NCBI GenBank assembly: GCA_005656395.1
Contig: SRSI01000068.1
Span: forward strand, 310,001-374,000
Reading direction: 5' to 3'
From: Strongyloides papillosus
Lineage: Eukaryota > Nematoda > Chromadorea > Rhabditida > Strongyloididae
Length of the DNA: 64,000 bases
The position numbers and the translations under genes are program-made. Positions within the stretch are counted from its first letter, which is position 1; each line of letters starts with the position of its first letter. Shown here one piece after another: positions 24,087-36,391 of this stretch. Under the pieces are notes generated by a model. The model saw nothing but the letters and a program-made list of their open reading frames with translations, had not been told where the DNA came from and ran no database searches.

Positions 24087-25817
24087 CCTCTAAATGCTTG
24101 TCAACAGCTGTAAAAGTCCATATATATCAAGTTTGCTGGTCCTCGAATTAAAAATTGTACTTTTATGGTATTACTCGATATGTATGTTGGAAAGACAATA
24201 CAGATGTCTCTCTCATCTGGTATTAATCATTTATTCAAGGCAACGCCTGAACTCCCTCTATTTATTAAAGTTAAATATAAAATTTTAAAATTGCAATTTA
24301 TAGTCGTATTAAGTTAAAACTTTATCATCCAGTATAGTATATTTATTTTAAATGTACTATATTTAAACTAAATTATTTTACACTTTAGGAACATCAATAT
24401 TTCTAAAAATAATTTTTTTTGTTATATATAATGCAATCACATTTATGCTTTAATTATTTTAAAGCATTTAATTTTAAAATAGCTATGGAAGTATAAAATA
24501 TATGACCTCAGTTTAATACCGCTACAATTATTATAAAAAATTTTTTTTGTTTTAGTAATTTCGAAATATTTTGCAATCTAAGATTCATATTAATCATTAC
24601 ATTTTTTTTCTCTATTTTTATGAAAATATGTGGAAATAATTTATTTCCAAATCAATTAATTTTATTTATTAATGTATTCCCTTTCAATTTTTGATTGTTT
24701 TCTCTTTTTAAGATATTATTCTATTTATGCGTTTATTTATTCTCTTAACGTTTAAACACATTATTACAAGCATAGATGTAATCAAAAGTATTTATCAACA
24801 TTGATAAAAAACATTTCACCTACCAACCTTTAACGTGTATTATTTTTAATTCTGTTCTTTGAAACATAAAATTTAGCATTATCATTTAAGACTGTCACCA
24901 ATTGAAGTTATAAACACAATATTATTAAAATTGTAAACAATAATAATATGACAATAGATTTATTTATATATACATCAAAACACTATCCCGTGTTAGTTAA
25001 CCTCATTTTACAATACTTTCTCTCTTGAAGTTTCCTCCTAACCTCTTGTTCAATAAAATTCTTATTGACTAATAAAGTAAACTACAAATCTTCAAAATTT
25101 TATATATAGGAGCAATCATGCAAACAATCTTCATTTCACTATTTACATTTTCTCAAGCACAACACCTTCCACATAATTCAAACATAAAATGACATTTATG
25201 GAGCTGTCACATTATTTGTATCATTCTCAAAGATTGTATATTGTTTTCCTTTTATCACTCTCTTAGGATTCTATTTGATGCCTTATCTAGGGGTCATATA
25301 ATACCCTAAATAATTACTTAACATAGCTCTAGGAAATGACAACCGACTGTTTCTTTCCTCATCCATACATACATATATATGATGGATATATATTTCCAGT
25401 GACATCCTTTATATCATACTTATAAAAATGTTACTTCTTTTTTTCTTTTTTAAACAATCTATACATTTTTTTCTCTTTATCATTAAACTTTTAATATATT
25501 TTTATTTCGTTAAACAATACATTAATGCTTTTTTCACTAACTTTTTAGAGTTCAAGGTAATACTTCTAATTAAATAATAATTATTTTTTATTTCAATACA
25601 TGCATAATAGCAACACAGATGTTTTCTTTCTTTTATCGTAAAGATCATTGACATGTCCAAAACAGGTGGTGATTTCTTCGCACCTGGCGTCCTGTATAAT
25701 GCATTATTGCGAGATGTATGCAAAAAGACTTAAATTCTTTGTAAATGTTTGTACATGGCGCCTTCAATGATTATTGTCACCATCTGCACCAAACTTGTCA
25801 TGAACGACGATTTTTCG

Positions 25818-25838
25818 CATTATTATTATTATTATTAT
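25818..25838. repeat. ATT microsatellite
   Basis: A short run of ATT/TTA triplets in the desert. It is a simple repeat with no further significance seen. Confidence 0.6.
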
Positions 25839-26256
25839 AATTACATATTATAAAGTAATTGTGATTCTTTTAAAGATATGTTGTATTTTTCGTTGATGTT
25901 TTATTTTATGACTGACTTCATCCATACAAATTTATGGTATCATTGTTTACTATTATTGTTATTGATTATCATTACGATTACTATAACATGTACTTATGAA
26001 CTTTAAACATTTATTTTATAGTCAACAATTATATTGTTTCTTTATGTTGAAGTGTAACTTGTTATTTTCTTATGTTTTATTAAAATATCTCTGTAAATTG
26101 TTAATGAAATAAATTAAGGAACAAAGTATATTAATCTTTGATAGTGTAAATTCTAACAATCAAATAAATAGTATTTGTCAAATTAACTATTTAAATAACT
26201 AACAATTATACTAAGAAAATCTATTTTACAATTCCATTAAAAATTATCTTAAAAAA

Positions 26257-26272
26257 ATATATATATATATAT
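26257..26272. repeat. AT dinucleotide repeat
   Basis: About eight AT units following an A run; a simple repeat. Confidence 0.6.
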
Positions 26273-26760
26273 TTTTATTATTTCTCACTGTTGTTTATAA
26301 AATTTTTTTTCATGACTCATTTCATTTGTTTAACAATATTTTTTAAAATTATTATTTTCATTTAAAATATTGAAATGTTTCTTAAAAATTATTTTCAACA
26401 TGCCTATTAAAAACTTTATAGATTTATCTATTTGTATTTTTTTTGTTGATCAAATATTTTTAACTAGTCTACACCGTTCTGTGTCAGGCAAAATTTTTAA
26501 GATTAATTATCAAGTTAAAAATAACTATTTTTATTCTTTAAATAGATGACGCATCATTTTTTTTGTAGAATTTAAAAGTATAATCAGCTGTATGTTTAAC
26601 GTTGGATCCTGCTATAACATACGTCGACGGATGTCATGTCATAATATATTTATAATTCAAAAGAGCATTTTGAAATATTAAATTTATTATTTCGCAATCG
26701 TCGTATATCTTATACCTTTTTTTTTAATACTTACAGTTTGTATTATTAGTTTTCTTGATT

Positions 26761-26788
26761 GCCCTCGTCTGAGGCAGTGACTACCTCG
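26761..26788. other. Overlapping small hairpins
   Basis: GCCCTC and GAGGC pair around GTCT, and the same GAGG can pair with the later CCTC. The word CTACCTC at the end equals the let-7-family seed complement, but no miRNA precursor is visible. Confidence 0.25.
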
Positions 26789-27248
26789 CATTTGATAAAA
26801 TATGTTTTACCTAAATAACTATTATAAATATGTTAGTCTTTCCATGTCTGTCAAAGGTATGGTATAGTAAAATATTTTGAAATTTACCTTTTGTTAAATT
26901 TATTATCTTTAAAGTACATTTTCGAAGTTATTTGATATTATATTTACAACTTTTTGCTTGTATAATTATATTCTTTTTTTACTATATATTTAATGTTTAA
27001 TACTTTTTTGGGGTAATTAAATATTAAAAATTTTAAAAAAATTACAATTCTTAATATATTAACTGTACGTTTTATTTTTATTTCCACCGCCGAATTTTAA
27101 AATTTTTAATTTTAATTCTGTGAAAACGTTTTTTAAAAATTACACATTAATATTAATATTGATAAATTTAGTGTATATTTATAGAGAGTAAAAATCATCT
27201 GTTTGTTTTTTACTATTTTATATAATAAACAGCTATATTAAGTAAGGT

Positions 27249-28757
27249 ATGCAAGAAAGATTACATAATCTTCCTACTATAATGGCTTCTCAAAGAAGGA
27301 CAAAACAAAATTTAGCATGTTTTTTGAGTGACAAAATATTTGACAACTCTTTTAAAACCCCATCTACAGGTATTTTTAAAAATGTTAATATTGTTTTAAC
27401 ATAAAAATAAATTTTAGAGACAGCAGAAAGCAGTAATATATCTAACTGTAAGAAAATGTCCCCAAATACTGTGATAAAGAATGACATAAATACAGTTGAG
27501 AATAATACACCAACAAGCAGTAGTATTAAAAAAGGGAATCGAAAACAAAAAAAAGCTGTTTCAACAAATACATTAGGATCAGCGATGCAGTCAATTTTGG
27601 TAGATGATAAACTTTCATCTCCTACTTCAGTTGGGGTTGGAAAGGAGAAAAAAGAAGATTATTGGTATTATGATAAAGAGAGTGATGGATTTTACTATGA
27701 ATTTGCAGGATCAAGAGGTTGGAGAAAAAGAAATAAGAATACACCAATACAATCTCTCCCACAGACATCACAAACATTTAAAAGTAAAAATCCCCTACCA
27801 ATGGAAATTCCACATCCTCATGATAGTGAGAACCTTTCAAACTATTTTTACAATGATTTTAATACAAATAATAAAACTATTCTACCATCAACATCATCAT
27901 CAGGATCACTTACAAATAAAGTTTATGACCCCCACTCAGATGGTTATTATTATAACATGGGAAGTGTTGAGGGATGGAAACGACGGACAGATAGTGTAAC
28001 ATCATCATCTAAAAACTCCTGCTCCTCACCCATATTTAATAACCAACAACCTATTCGTTCACAGGTTCAATCAAATGAATCAGCAATAAGTTATGATAAT
28101 GAATGGGTCATAAATAATGGAAAAGATGGAGATAGTAAAAATATAAATGAATTTGGATCATCGGTACAGTCAACAGGATCAAGTGCAGCTTCCTCTATTT
28201 TAGATGAAGGCTTCCAACCAAAGTTCTTTATACCAAATCAAAATTCAATTACATCCAAAACATACGCTAGTTATTTTGATAATATATCCACCAATAAAAA
28301 CCAACATCTCTTACAACATCCACCTAAAAATGATTCTGGTAAACAGTCTGTATTTGATATGTCAATAAATAATAAGAATATTATTCGTAATTTAGATGTA
28401 GAAATGCAACAGGAAAACAGTGAAATAACAAACAAATTCAATCACTTTAAAATACGAGAACCACAAGTTTTTGTTAACGTTGATCCATCTACATACATGA
28501 ATCAAGGTTATGAATATAATGATATGTTTTTGACAAATGATCTAAATAAGGCTTTTTCCACATCTGAATGTTTTAATGATCGTTCCAATTTAATTGATAC
28601 CACAAATAGGGATGTTTGGGGATTTAGAACAACTATCTCCGAGGGAGGTTCCTACACATGTGGTGGAGAGGAAACAGATTATAAAGCTTTAGAACAGATT
28701 TGGCAAAATCTAGATAACAATTTGCTTACTGGAGGTGAAATAGGTTGTACAAATTAG
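27249..28757 (+). CDS. Unrecognised low-complexity protein with two YY/GW repeats
   Basis: Exons 27249-27369 and 27418-28757 (intron 48 nt) encode 486 aa. Two similar blocks stand out: residues about 124-145 (YYDKESDGFYYE, then GSRGWRKR) and about 210-231 (YDPHSDGYYYN, then GSVEGWKRR). The rest is Ser/Asn/Gln-rich and probably disordered. The N-terminus is basic, with no signal peptide and no membrane segment. I do not recognise the family; the aromatic repeats recall short RNA- or protein-binding modules such as OCRE, but the match is not good enough to assign. The 8.2 kb empty upstream region would suit a developmentally regulated gene. Confidence 0.75.
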
Positions 28758-29588
<831 letters not shown>

Positions 29589-29958
29589 ATGTATCTTCAA
29601 AAGAGCATTATTTTAACATTAATCTACCTCATTGCTTGTTTAAAAATTGTGGGTCAGTTTTATAAAAAAAAATTAAAAATAAATTTTTATAGAAAATAAT
29701 GATTCGTTTGACAAATGTTTAATGTGTAGTCACATTATTGAACTAGCTGAACAACATTTCCGTAACGATGAACCACAAGATTTCGTTTTAAATGAATTAG
29801 AAACTGAATGTCTTTATGTTGGGGAGTTAGATGGAGGTCGTACAGCTGTAATGTATTGTATTAATCAAGTAAAACAAAATATAGACAAAATATACGATGA
29901 TTTCAAGAAAAAAATGACTTTTGATGAAATTTGCCGACAATTGGGTGATTGCAAATAA
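29589..29958 (+). CDS. Small secreted saposin-like protein
   Basis: Exons 29589-29652 and 29693-29958 (intron 40 nt, GTCAGT...TATAG) encode 109 aa. Residues 1-22 are a signal peptide (MYLQKSIILTLIYLIACLK). The mature part has six cysteines in saposin-B order (CLMC, TEC, YC, EIC, DC) between amphipathic helices, with the usual hydrophobic spacing. Saposin-like proteins bind or disturb lipids; in nematodes small single-domain members are often gut or secreted antimicrobial-type proteins. That role is inferred from the fold only. AATAAA copies at 29971 and 29984 give a plausible mRNA end. Confidence 0.8.
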
Positions 29959-29970
29959 TTTTTATACAAT

Positions 29971-29976
29971 AATAAA
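29971..29976 (+). terminator. Candidate poly(A) signal
   Basis: AATAAA 13 nt after the saposin-like stop, with a second copy at 29984-29989. Confidence 0.4.
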
Positions 29977-29989
29977 AACAGTTAATAAA

Positions 29990-30405
29990 ATGGATCTTAA
30001 AATTGTATTCACTAACCTTTCGGGGAGATATTGTTTTGTCCAAGTGTATAAAAATTTCTAACATTAAATTGCGTAGAATGTACTTATTTCAAAAAAAGCA
30101 ATTTTTTTGTAAAATCTACATACTCACCATTTTTCGATGTATTTATCAACATTTTCTGATTTTCGCTTTGGGACTACATTCTGAACACTTTGGCAGCTTG
30201 TTTAACACTTTTCTTCTAAATTTATAAAATTTATTTTTTTGGTGTTCACTTAAAAGATAATAAATTTGTTTTTTGTTTTCTAAACAATATTATTAAAAAA
30301 ACTACAATTAGTATATTAAGAAATTTTACTTACACTCTCATTACATCCCTAAACATTTTAGATTTTTTTTCCTATATGATATTATAAATTTCTAAATAAT
30401 TAAAC
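29990..30405. other. Intergenic between saposin-like and ALG5 genes
   Basis: About 415 nt. A 23-codon frame starting at 29991 is short and isolated, so not called. The rest is AT-rich; the promoter of the next gene is expected here. Confidence 0.5.
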
Positions 30406-31428
30406 ATGCTTGATATTTTGTTATGGATTATTGTATTAATTATTATATTGGGAGGGATATCATTAGCTATCTTATCCTTCATCACACCCTATCCAAAACG
30501 ATCTCGAAAAGATTTTATGGAAAAAATTTATAGCTACAAAAAAGGTGGTGAATTTGATAATTTATTAAGTGAGAATGGGAGTAGGATTTTTACGGATCCA
30601 AAATGTTATTTATCCATTATAATTCCTGCAATGAATGAACAAGTTAGTTTTGTTGTTATCTTAAATTTAAAATACATTTTGGTAATAATTATTTAGGAAC
30701 GTATTGGTACTATGCTTCAAGAGTGTACAGAATACCTAACAGCAAGATCAAAAAAAGAAAAAGATTTTACATATGAAATTATAGTTGTTGATGATGGAAG
30801 TAGAGATGATACCTCTGAAGTTGCCTATACATATGCAATGAATAATCTTAGAGTTTTAAAATTGGCAAAAAATAAAGGCAAAGGTGGTGCAATTAGAGAT
30901 GGTGTCTTACATTGTGGAGGAAAGATGATACTTTTTGCTGATGCAGATGGCGCCACTAAATTTAGTGATATCGAAAAGTTGGAAAACAAATTTAAAGAGA
31001 TGGTCAATGATGAGAATGAGATAGATTATACTTTTCCTGGTATTGTTGTTGGATCTCGTTGTCATTTGGAGGAAGAGTCCATTGCTGAAAGAAGTTTATT
31101 TAGAACTATTTTAATGAAAGGTTTTCATATTATTGTTTATTTGTTAACGGTAAAGACAGTTCATGACACTCAATGTGGTTTTAAACTCTTTTCACGAGCT
31201 GCGGCAGCAAGACTTTTCCCTTTGTTACATATCGAAAGGTGGGCGTTTGATGTTGAATTACTTTACTTAGCTGAGAAACTTCATTACCCTATCAGTGAGG
31301 TGGCAGTTGAATGGAAAGAGGTTGACGGGTCAAAGATTGTTCCCATTTGGAGTTGGTTACAAATGGGTAGAGACATATTGCTTATTTGGATTCATTACCT
31401 AACTGGTAAATGGAGTGTCACGCAATAG
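30406..31428 (+). CDS. alg-5: Dolichyl-phosphate beta-glucosyltransferase (ALG5)
   Basis: Exons 30406-30642 and 30697-31428 (intron 54 nt, GTTAGT...TTTAG) encode 322 aa, close to the usual ALG5 length. An N-terminal transmembrane anchor spans about residues 5-27. A GT-A family 2 domain follows: LSIIIPAMNEQERIG, IVVDDGSRDDT, DADGATKFSD, and the ALG5-like DTQCGFKLFSR. The enzyme makes dolichyl-phosphate-glucose from UDP-glucose on the ER membrane, which supplies the last glucoses of the N-glycan precursor. It is the first gene of a run of six plus-strand genes. Confidence 0.93.
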
Positions 31429-31886
31429 CATTATTGTTGAACTGTATCAAATAAAGTATATTATAATTTAAAAATATTTTTAAAATGTAAATTTATTTCA
31501 AGTTTATGTTAGAAAATTTCTATAACTAAAAAGATAGGGTATATATTCACTGTAAGTGAAAAAATTTTTTTGTACTTTGTAGTTTTTAACAATTTTAGTA
31601 GATGCTATAAAAGAATAATGTTGACTACTACCTAGCATTATTACATCTAATTTACTAGTTGAAAGGTTGACTACGGCTTTGACTTTCAATCAAACTGTTA
31701 AAAGAATCGACTGCCTATTTATTATTTTGTCTTATCTTTTTGCACGTTGATGATATTCATCATAGCATTTTATTTTTATATACCTGATTTGTAATGACAC
31801 AGATGTTAAGATGATAATAATATTATATATATAATGGTCACATTTTTTTGTTATTTTCTTATCTTTTTTACTGAATTTTAGATAAC
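31429..31886. other. Intergenic, ALG5 to DGAT1-like gene
   Basis: About 460 nt. Short reverse-strand frames have no supporting motif. An acceptor-like TTTTAG lies at its end. Confidence 0.5.
31880..31881 (+). other. Possible trans-splice acceptor
   Basis: CTGAATTTTAG ends five nucleotides before the ATG at 31887, as expected for a spliced-leader site. Confidence 0.5.
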
Positions 31887-33319
31887 ATGACTGAGATATC
31901 AGAACTAAGGAGAAGAAGAAAACCATCTGCCGATAGTTCTACTAGACGCAAGCAGGAGTTTTTTTCAACCACCAATAAGTGTGATAGGGCTGACAAACCA
32001 ATTCATAAGCCTCAGGATTCATTATTTAGCAGCAGTTCAGGATGGACAAATTATAGAGGATTTTTGAATTTAATTATTTTGCTACTGGTCATCTCTAATG
32101 GTAGAGTGGCACTAGAAAACTTAATGAAATATGGCATATTAATTACACCAGTTGAATGGGTCAAATGTATCTTTAGTGATTTTTATTCATGGTCCAATTT
32201 TTCTATAATCCTCCTTTCTAATGTATCAATCATAATAGTATTATTTGTTGAGAAACTATTAGCTAATGGTTATATCAGTAACAAGCTAGCAATACCTTTT
32301 TATATATTTTTACTTTTATCACATATTGCTGTTCCAGCAATAGTAACATTATATTATATCAATGCTAATCCATTATTTTCTAATATGACCTTATCGATTA
32401 TTGTTGTTCAATTTTTGAAACTTTGGTCATACATCCAAGTCAATTATTGGTGTAGAAATCAACAAAATAATACATCATCGAATAGGAAAAATTCAACAGA
32501 CTCAAGTGATTCGGGAAATTCTACAATTCAAACAAAAAATGTATATCCAGAAAATCTAACACTCTATGATATATATTATTTTATGATGGCTCCAACATTA
32601 TGTTATGAATTAAACTTCCCAAGGACACCAGGAAGGAGAAAGACATTTTTAACGAAGAGAATTATTGAAATTATATTTTTGCCAATATTGTATGCTGCTC
32701 TTTGTCAACAATGGATTATTCCATTAGTCAAAAATGGAGTAATACCATTTTCCGAAATGAATATTTCAAAAATGACAGAACGTGTTTTAAAACTTGCTAT
32801 TCCAAATTTGCTTCTATGGTTGTTGATGTTTTATATTATTTTCCATTCATTTTTAAATTTGATTGCTGAAGTTTTAAGATTTGCTGATAGAGAATTTTAT
32901 AGGTAATAGATTAAAGTATATAAATTATAAATAATTATATTTTTAGAGATTTTTGGAATGCTGAATCAATCGGGATGTTTTGGAGGACATGGAATATACC
33001 CGTTCATCGTTGGTGTGTAAGACATTGCTTTATTCCTCTGATTGAAGTGGGATACACAAAATATTTTGCCTCAATTTGTGTTTTTGTGGTATCAGCATTT
33101 TTCCATGAATATCTTGTTTCAATTCCATTAAAAATGTTCAGATTGTGGGCATTCAATGGGATGCTTTTTCAAATACCTCTTAATATGTTTTGCGAGAAAT
33201 ATGTCAAAAAAGGTAAATTAGGAAATATTATTGTTTGGCTTTCACTTATATTAGGTCAACCAATGGCAATATTAATGTACGTACATGATTGGTATATGAT
33301 TAATTACCCACCCCTCTAA
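31887..33319 (+). CDS. DGAT1-like acyl-CoA:acylglycerol acyltransferase (MBOAT)
   Basis: Exons 31887-32902 and 32947-33319 (intron 44 nt) encode 462 aa. A basic, Ser-rich cytosolic N-terminus is followed by eight or nine hydrophobic segments. DGAT1/SOAT hallmarks include NFPRTPGRRKTF, FYRDFWNAES, WNIPVHRWCVRH and the catalytic His in SAFFHEY. DGAT1 makes triacylglycerol from diacylglycerol and acyl-CoA in the ER membrane; DGAT1 is favoured over sterol acyltransferase by the N-terminus and these motifs. A Ser/Asn/Thr-rich insertion (about residues 193-215) sits between membrane segments. Confidence 0.92.
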
Positions 33320-34634
33320 TAAATTTTTTAATATTTTGTTTGTAGTATTTTTCTATTAACAAATTATAAAATTAACATAGGAATTTTCCATATATATTTA
33401 TATCTATATTTAATTTACATAAAAACAATATATTTTGATAGATTTTATCGTTCTTTAAATAATATTTACATTCAATTTTTAACTTATATGAAGGGAAATA
33501 ATTATTTATTCAACTTTTCGTGGTTTCTAATAGTGCATATTGTCAAAAATATAATTGAATTATTACATTTGATTATAGCATAAGTTAGAAACAGATTTCA
33601 AAAAATACACACAATTTTTTATACAACAACTAACGACTATTTTTAAGTATGTAAGAATAATTTGCTTTTTGACATATGTTATTATTAATCAAACTTACCA
33701 ACAATATTGGTAAACCGAGGCCACACGATAAAAGGGACGTTAAGGAGATGTTGAAGATGATAATTCACCAATAAAACATACGGTAGTTTATAACCGATTG
33801 CAAATTACATTTTCCTTTTTCTGCAAAATGAGAAATAATAAATAAATTTTGAGACAAAAAATAGCAACCTTAAGAACTCAAAAAATATATAAATTAAAAT
33901 TACAACAGAAAAAAGATGTTAGAACGAAGAACGAAAAAAGATCACTCTGGTTTGTAATTATTACTATTTGACATTTCATGCTGAAGTAATATTTTTACAA
34001 ATAAATATTATTTTTCAAAAGCCAAATTTAAATGTTAATTATGTACAGTTGTAATAACCAATAAATGTGCAGATATTTTGTAAAAATCTAAATATTTTTG
34101 TTAATTTTGTGATAGACAATCAAATAACTTCAAATGTTTAGGAATATGATAAAAATATTTTTCTAATCATGGGATGTTAAAAATAGAAAAATTAAAAATA
34201 TTTAGATTTTGTTTGTAAAAAATCCTTGTTTGGGTAAAATAAAAAATAAACATTGCATTTGATTTTTAATTTTTTTTAATGAAAATAAATGTGTTTTTCA
34301 TTTTGAAGTTGAGATAATGGAAAAGCAAAAAAATATATAAGGGAAACTATCAATTTTTTACATGAATTTCTTGTTATTGAAGAATGTTTCCAATTTTAAC
34401 ACCAAAAAGTAACATAAAAAATGTTTTTAAAGATTAATTACACATAAAATACAATTAAGATGTACTTTTTTACTGCATAACATGTTACGATGAATTAAAA
34501 GAAATATTCATCAAATTTCTTGTTTCAATAAGTTACTAGTGCATTTCAAATATGTAGAATTTTTTCGTTTGTAAAAAATTCATTCACCTACAAGCCAAAT
34601 AAAAATTTCTGTAAAGAAACATCTCTCTACAACT

Positions 34635-34726
34635 GTTCAAGTGATGTCTCGCGTGGAAATAAGAAAAGCATCTCTTGGTGAACTGATAAGTCTTTCCCTT
34701 GTTTCACTTATGCGCAGTTCAAGTGA
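34635..34726 (+). promoter_or_regulatory. Direct repeat upstream of Arp3
   Basis: Two exact copies of GTTCAAGTGA, 82 nt apart start to start, lie 100-190 nt before the Arp3 start codon in a locally GC-richer stretch. A transcription-factor site pair is possible; chance cannot be excluded. Confidence 0.35.
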
Positions 34727-34818
34727 ATAATCACCATATGAACAATCAATTTTCGCAAAAACTGTTTATTTTTTACCTTTTGATTAATGTTTTTTTAGTT
34801 ATATTTTTATAAGATTTT

Positions 34819-34820
34819 AG
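34819..34820 (+). other. Possible trans-splice acceptor of Arp3
   Basis: AAGATTTTAG ends six nucleotides before the Arp3 ATG at 34827. Confidence 0.5.
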
Positions 34821-34826
34821 AGAAAG

Positions 34827-36138
34827 ATGGTTGTCGGGAGATTACCAGCATGTGTTATTGACTGTGGAACTGGATACACAAAGTTAGGTTACGCTGGAAA
34901 CTCTGAGCCAAGTTTTATTATTCCTTCAGCAATTGCTGTAAAAGAAAAAAATGCATCATCAAATGCTGCTGCCTTACGATGGAATACGGTTGGTAAAGTC
35001 GATGATTTGGATTTTTTTACAGGTGACGATTGTTTTTTACCAGCAGCAGCCAATTATTCAGTGAAATACCCAATAAGACATGGAATTGTAGAGGATTGGG
35101 ATCTTATGGAAAGATATTGGGAACATTGTATTTTTAAATATCTTAGAGCCGAACCTGAGGATCATTACTTTTTATTGACTGAACCTCCTTTGAATACACC
35201 TGAAAATAGGGAATTGACAGCTGAGATTATGTTTGAGACGTTTAACGTTCCTGGTTTGTATATAGCGGTACAAGCTGTGCTGGCCCTTGCAGCTTCCTGG
35301 CAACATAAGGATATTTCTTTACGATCTTTAACAGGATTAGTAAGTTAAGAGTGCTTTTCAATTTTAAATATTTCTTTTTTATGTTGTTGATAGTGGTGAT
35401 GGTGTCACACATTGTATTCCAGTTGCAGAGGGATATGTTATTGGAAGTTGTATTAAACATATCCCAATTGCAGGACGTGATATAACATATTTTATTCAAT
35501 CACAACTAAGAGAACGTGAACAAATTCCTCCAGAACAAAGTTACGAAGTTGCTAAAGCTATTAAAGAGAAATATTGTTACGTTTGTCCAGATATTTTTAA
35601 AGAGTTCCAAAAATATGATACAGAACCAGAGAAATGGATAAAACAATATAATAGTATCAATAATATTACAAAGAAGCCTTTCTCGTGTGATGTGGGTTAT
35701 GAAAGATTCATGGGACCTGAAATATTTTTCCATCCAGAGTTTGTTAATTCCGATTACACAACATCTATATCTGAGACAGTTGATAATGTCATCCAACAAT
35801 GTCCAATAGATGTGAGAAGAGGTTTATATGAAAATATAGTCCTATCGGGGGGTTCTACAATGTTCAAAGATTTCGGAAGGCGAATGCAAAGAGATATTAA
35901 AAAAATTTCCGACAATAGATTATCGTTATCTGAACAGCTCTCTGGTGGAAAATTAAAACCAAAACCAATTGATGTTCAAGTATTTACTCACAAAATGCAG
36001 AGATATGCTGTGTGGTTTGGTGGATCTATGCTAGCTTCAACGGCTGAATTCTTTTCGGTCTCTCATACTAAAGCAGAGTACTTAGAAAAGGGAGCTTCTA
36101 TTTGTAGACATAATCCAGTTTTTGGACAGTTAGCATAA
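34827..36138 (+). CDS. arx-1: Actin-related protein 3 (Arp2/3 complex)
   Basis: Exon 1 is 34827-35339 and exon 2 35383-36138; joined they give 422 aa, against 418 in human ARP3. Clear Arp3 features include [82 protein letters not shown] and the C-terminal ICRHNPVFG. Arp3 with Arp2 nucleates branched actin filaments. The intron is odd: the donor GTAAGT is normal, but the only boundary that keeps the conserved frame ends in AT (TTTTTTAT, 35381-35382). The nearest downstream AG (GATAG) would shift the frame. A single G-to-T change at the acceptor, a sequence error or true GT-AT splicing would each explain it. If splicing fails, this copy is broken. Confidence 0.9.
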
Positions 36139-36385
36139 AATTAACAATATCTTTAACTTATTAACTCTATCGTTAACAAATATTTAATATTTTTAAATTT
36201 TATTAACATGAATGCTTTACATGGTATAAACTTAATTAAAGAGTGTGATTTCAAAGCAATCTTTACTACTTTTACCTAAATTTTAAAATAAATAAAAAAG
36301 TCATGTTTAATTTTATATTTTAAACCGTTATTCGGAAGGTTCTGTTACTTGAATTACCGTTTTTTATTTTACTATTTGCTTCTAC

Positions 36386-36387
36386 AG
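36386..36387 (+). other. Possible trans-splice acceptor of dynactin p25 gene
   Basis: GCTTCTACAG ends four nucleotides before the ATG at 36392. It lies 249 nt after the Arp3 stop, a spacing seen in nematode operons. Confidence 0.55.
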
Positions 36388-36391
36388 ATAA

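Larger units (their letters stand above)
19027..27248. other. Gene desert of 8.2 kb with structured islands
   Basis: From 19.0 to about 23.2 kb the sequence is uniformly AT-rich with nothing coding. Between about 23.2-24.2, 25.0-25.8 and 26.55-26.8 kb the base composition is less AT-rich, with palindromes and E-box-like sites (CACGTG near 23,485; CAGCTG near 26,587) and tiny open frames. Functional constraint is inferred, most simply as cis-regulation of the gene starting at 27249 or as non-coding RNA. No tRNA, rRNA or spliced-leader gene was recognised. Confidence 0.5.
33320..34826. other. Intergenic 1.5 kb before Arp3
   Basis: Mostly AT-rich. A less AT-rich block at about 33,690-33,830 is open on the minus strand for 39 codons and ends next to a GTAAGT, but no partner exon was found. 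Near the end, GTTCAAGTGA occurs twice (34635-34644 and 34717-34726), within 200 nt of the Arp3 start; these may be regulatory sites. Confidence 0.45.

Noticed and set aside
24094..24288. 64-codon plus-strand open frame in the desert
   Set aside because: No motif, and a different frame in the same island looks equally coding-like; kept only as part of the island finding.
26775..26790. let-7-family site or miRNA precursor near CTACCTC
   Set aside because: Only the 7-nt seed complement is present; the flanking sequence forms no hairpin of precursor length and does not match any let-7-family miRNA.
29991..30062. 23-codon ORF after the saposin-like gene
   Set aside because: Too short, no conserved motif, directly behind poly(A) signals; likely 3' flank.
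35242..35499. Minus-strand frames across the Arp3 gene
   Set aside because: Shadows of the conserved Arp3 coding sequence on the plus strand.
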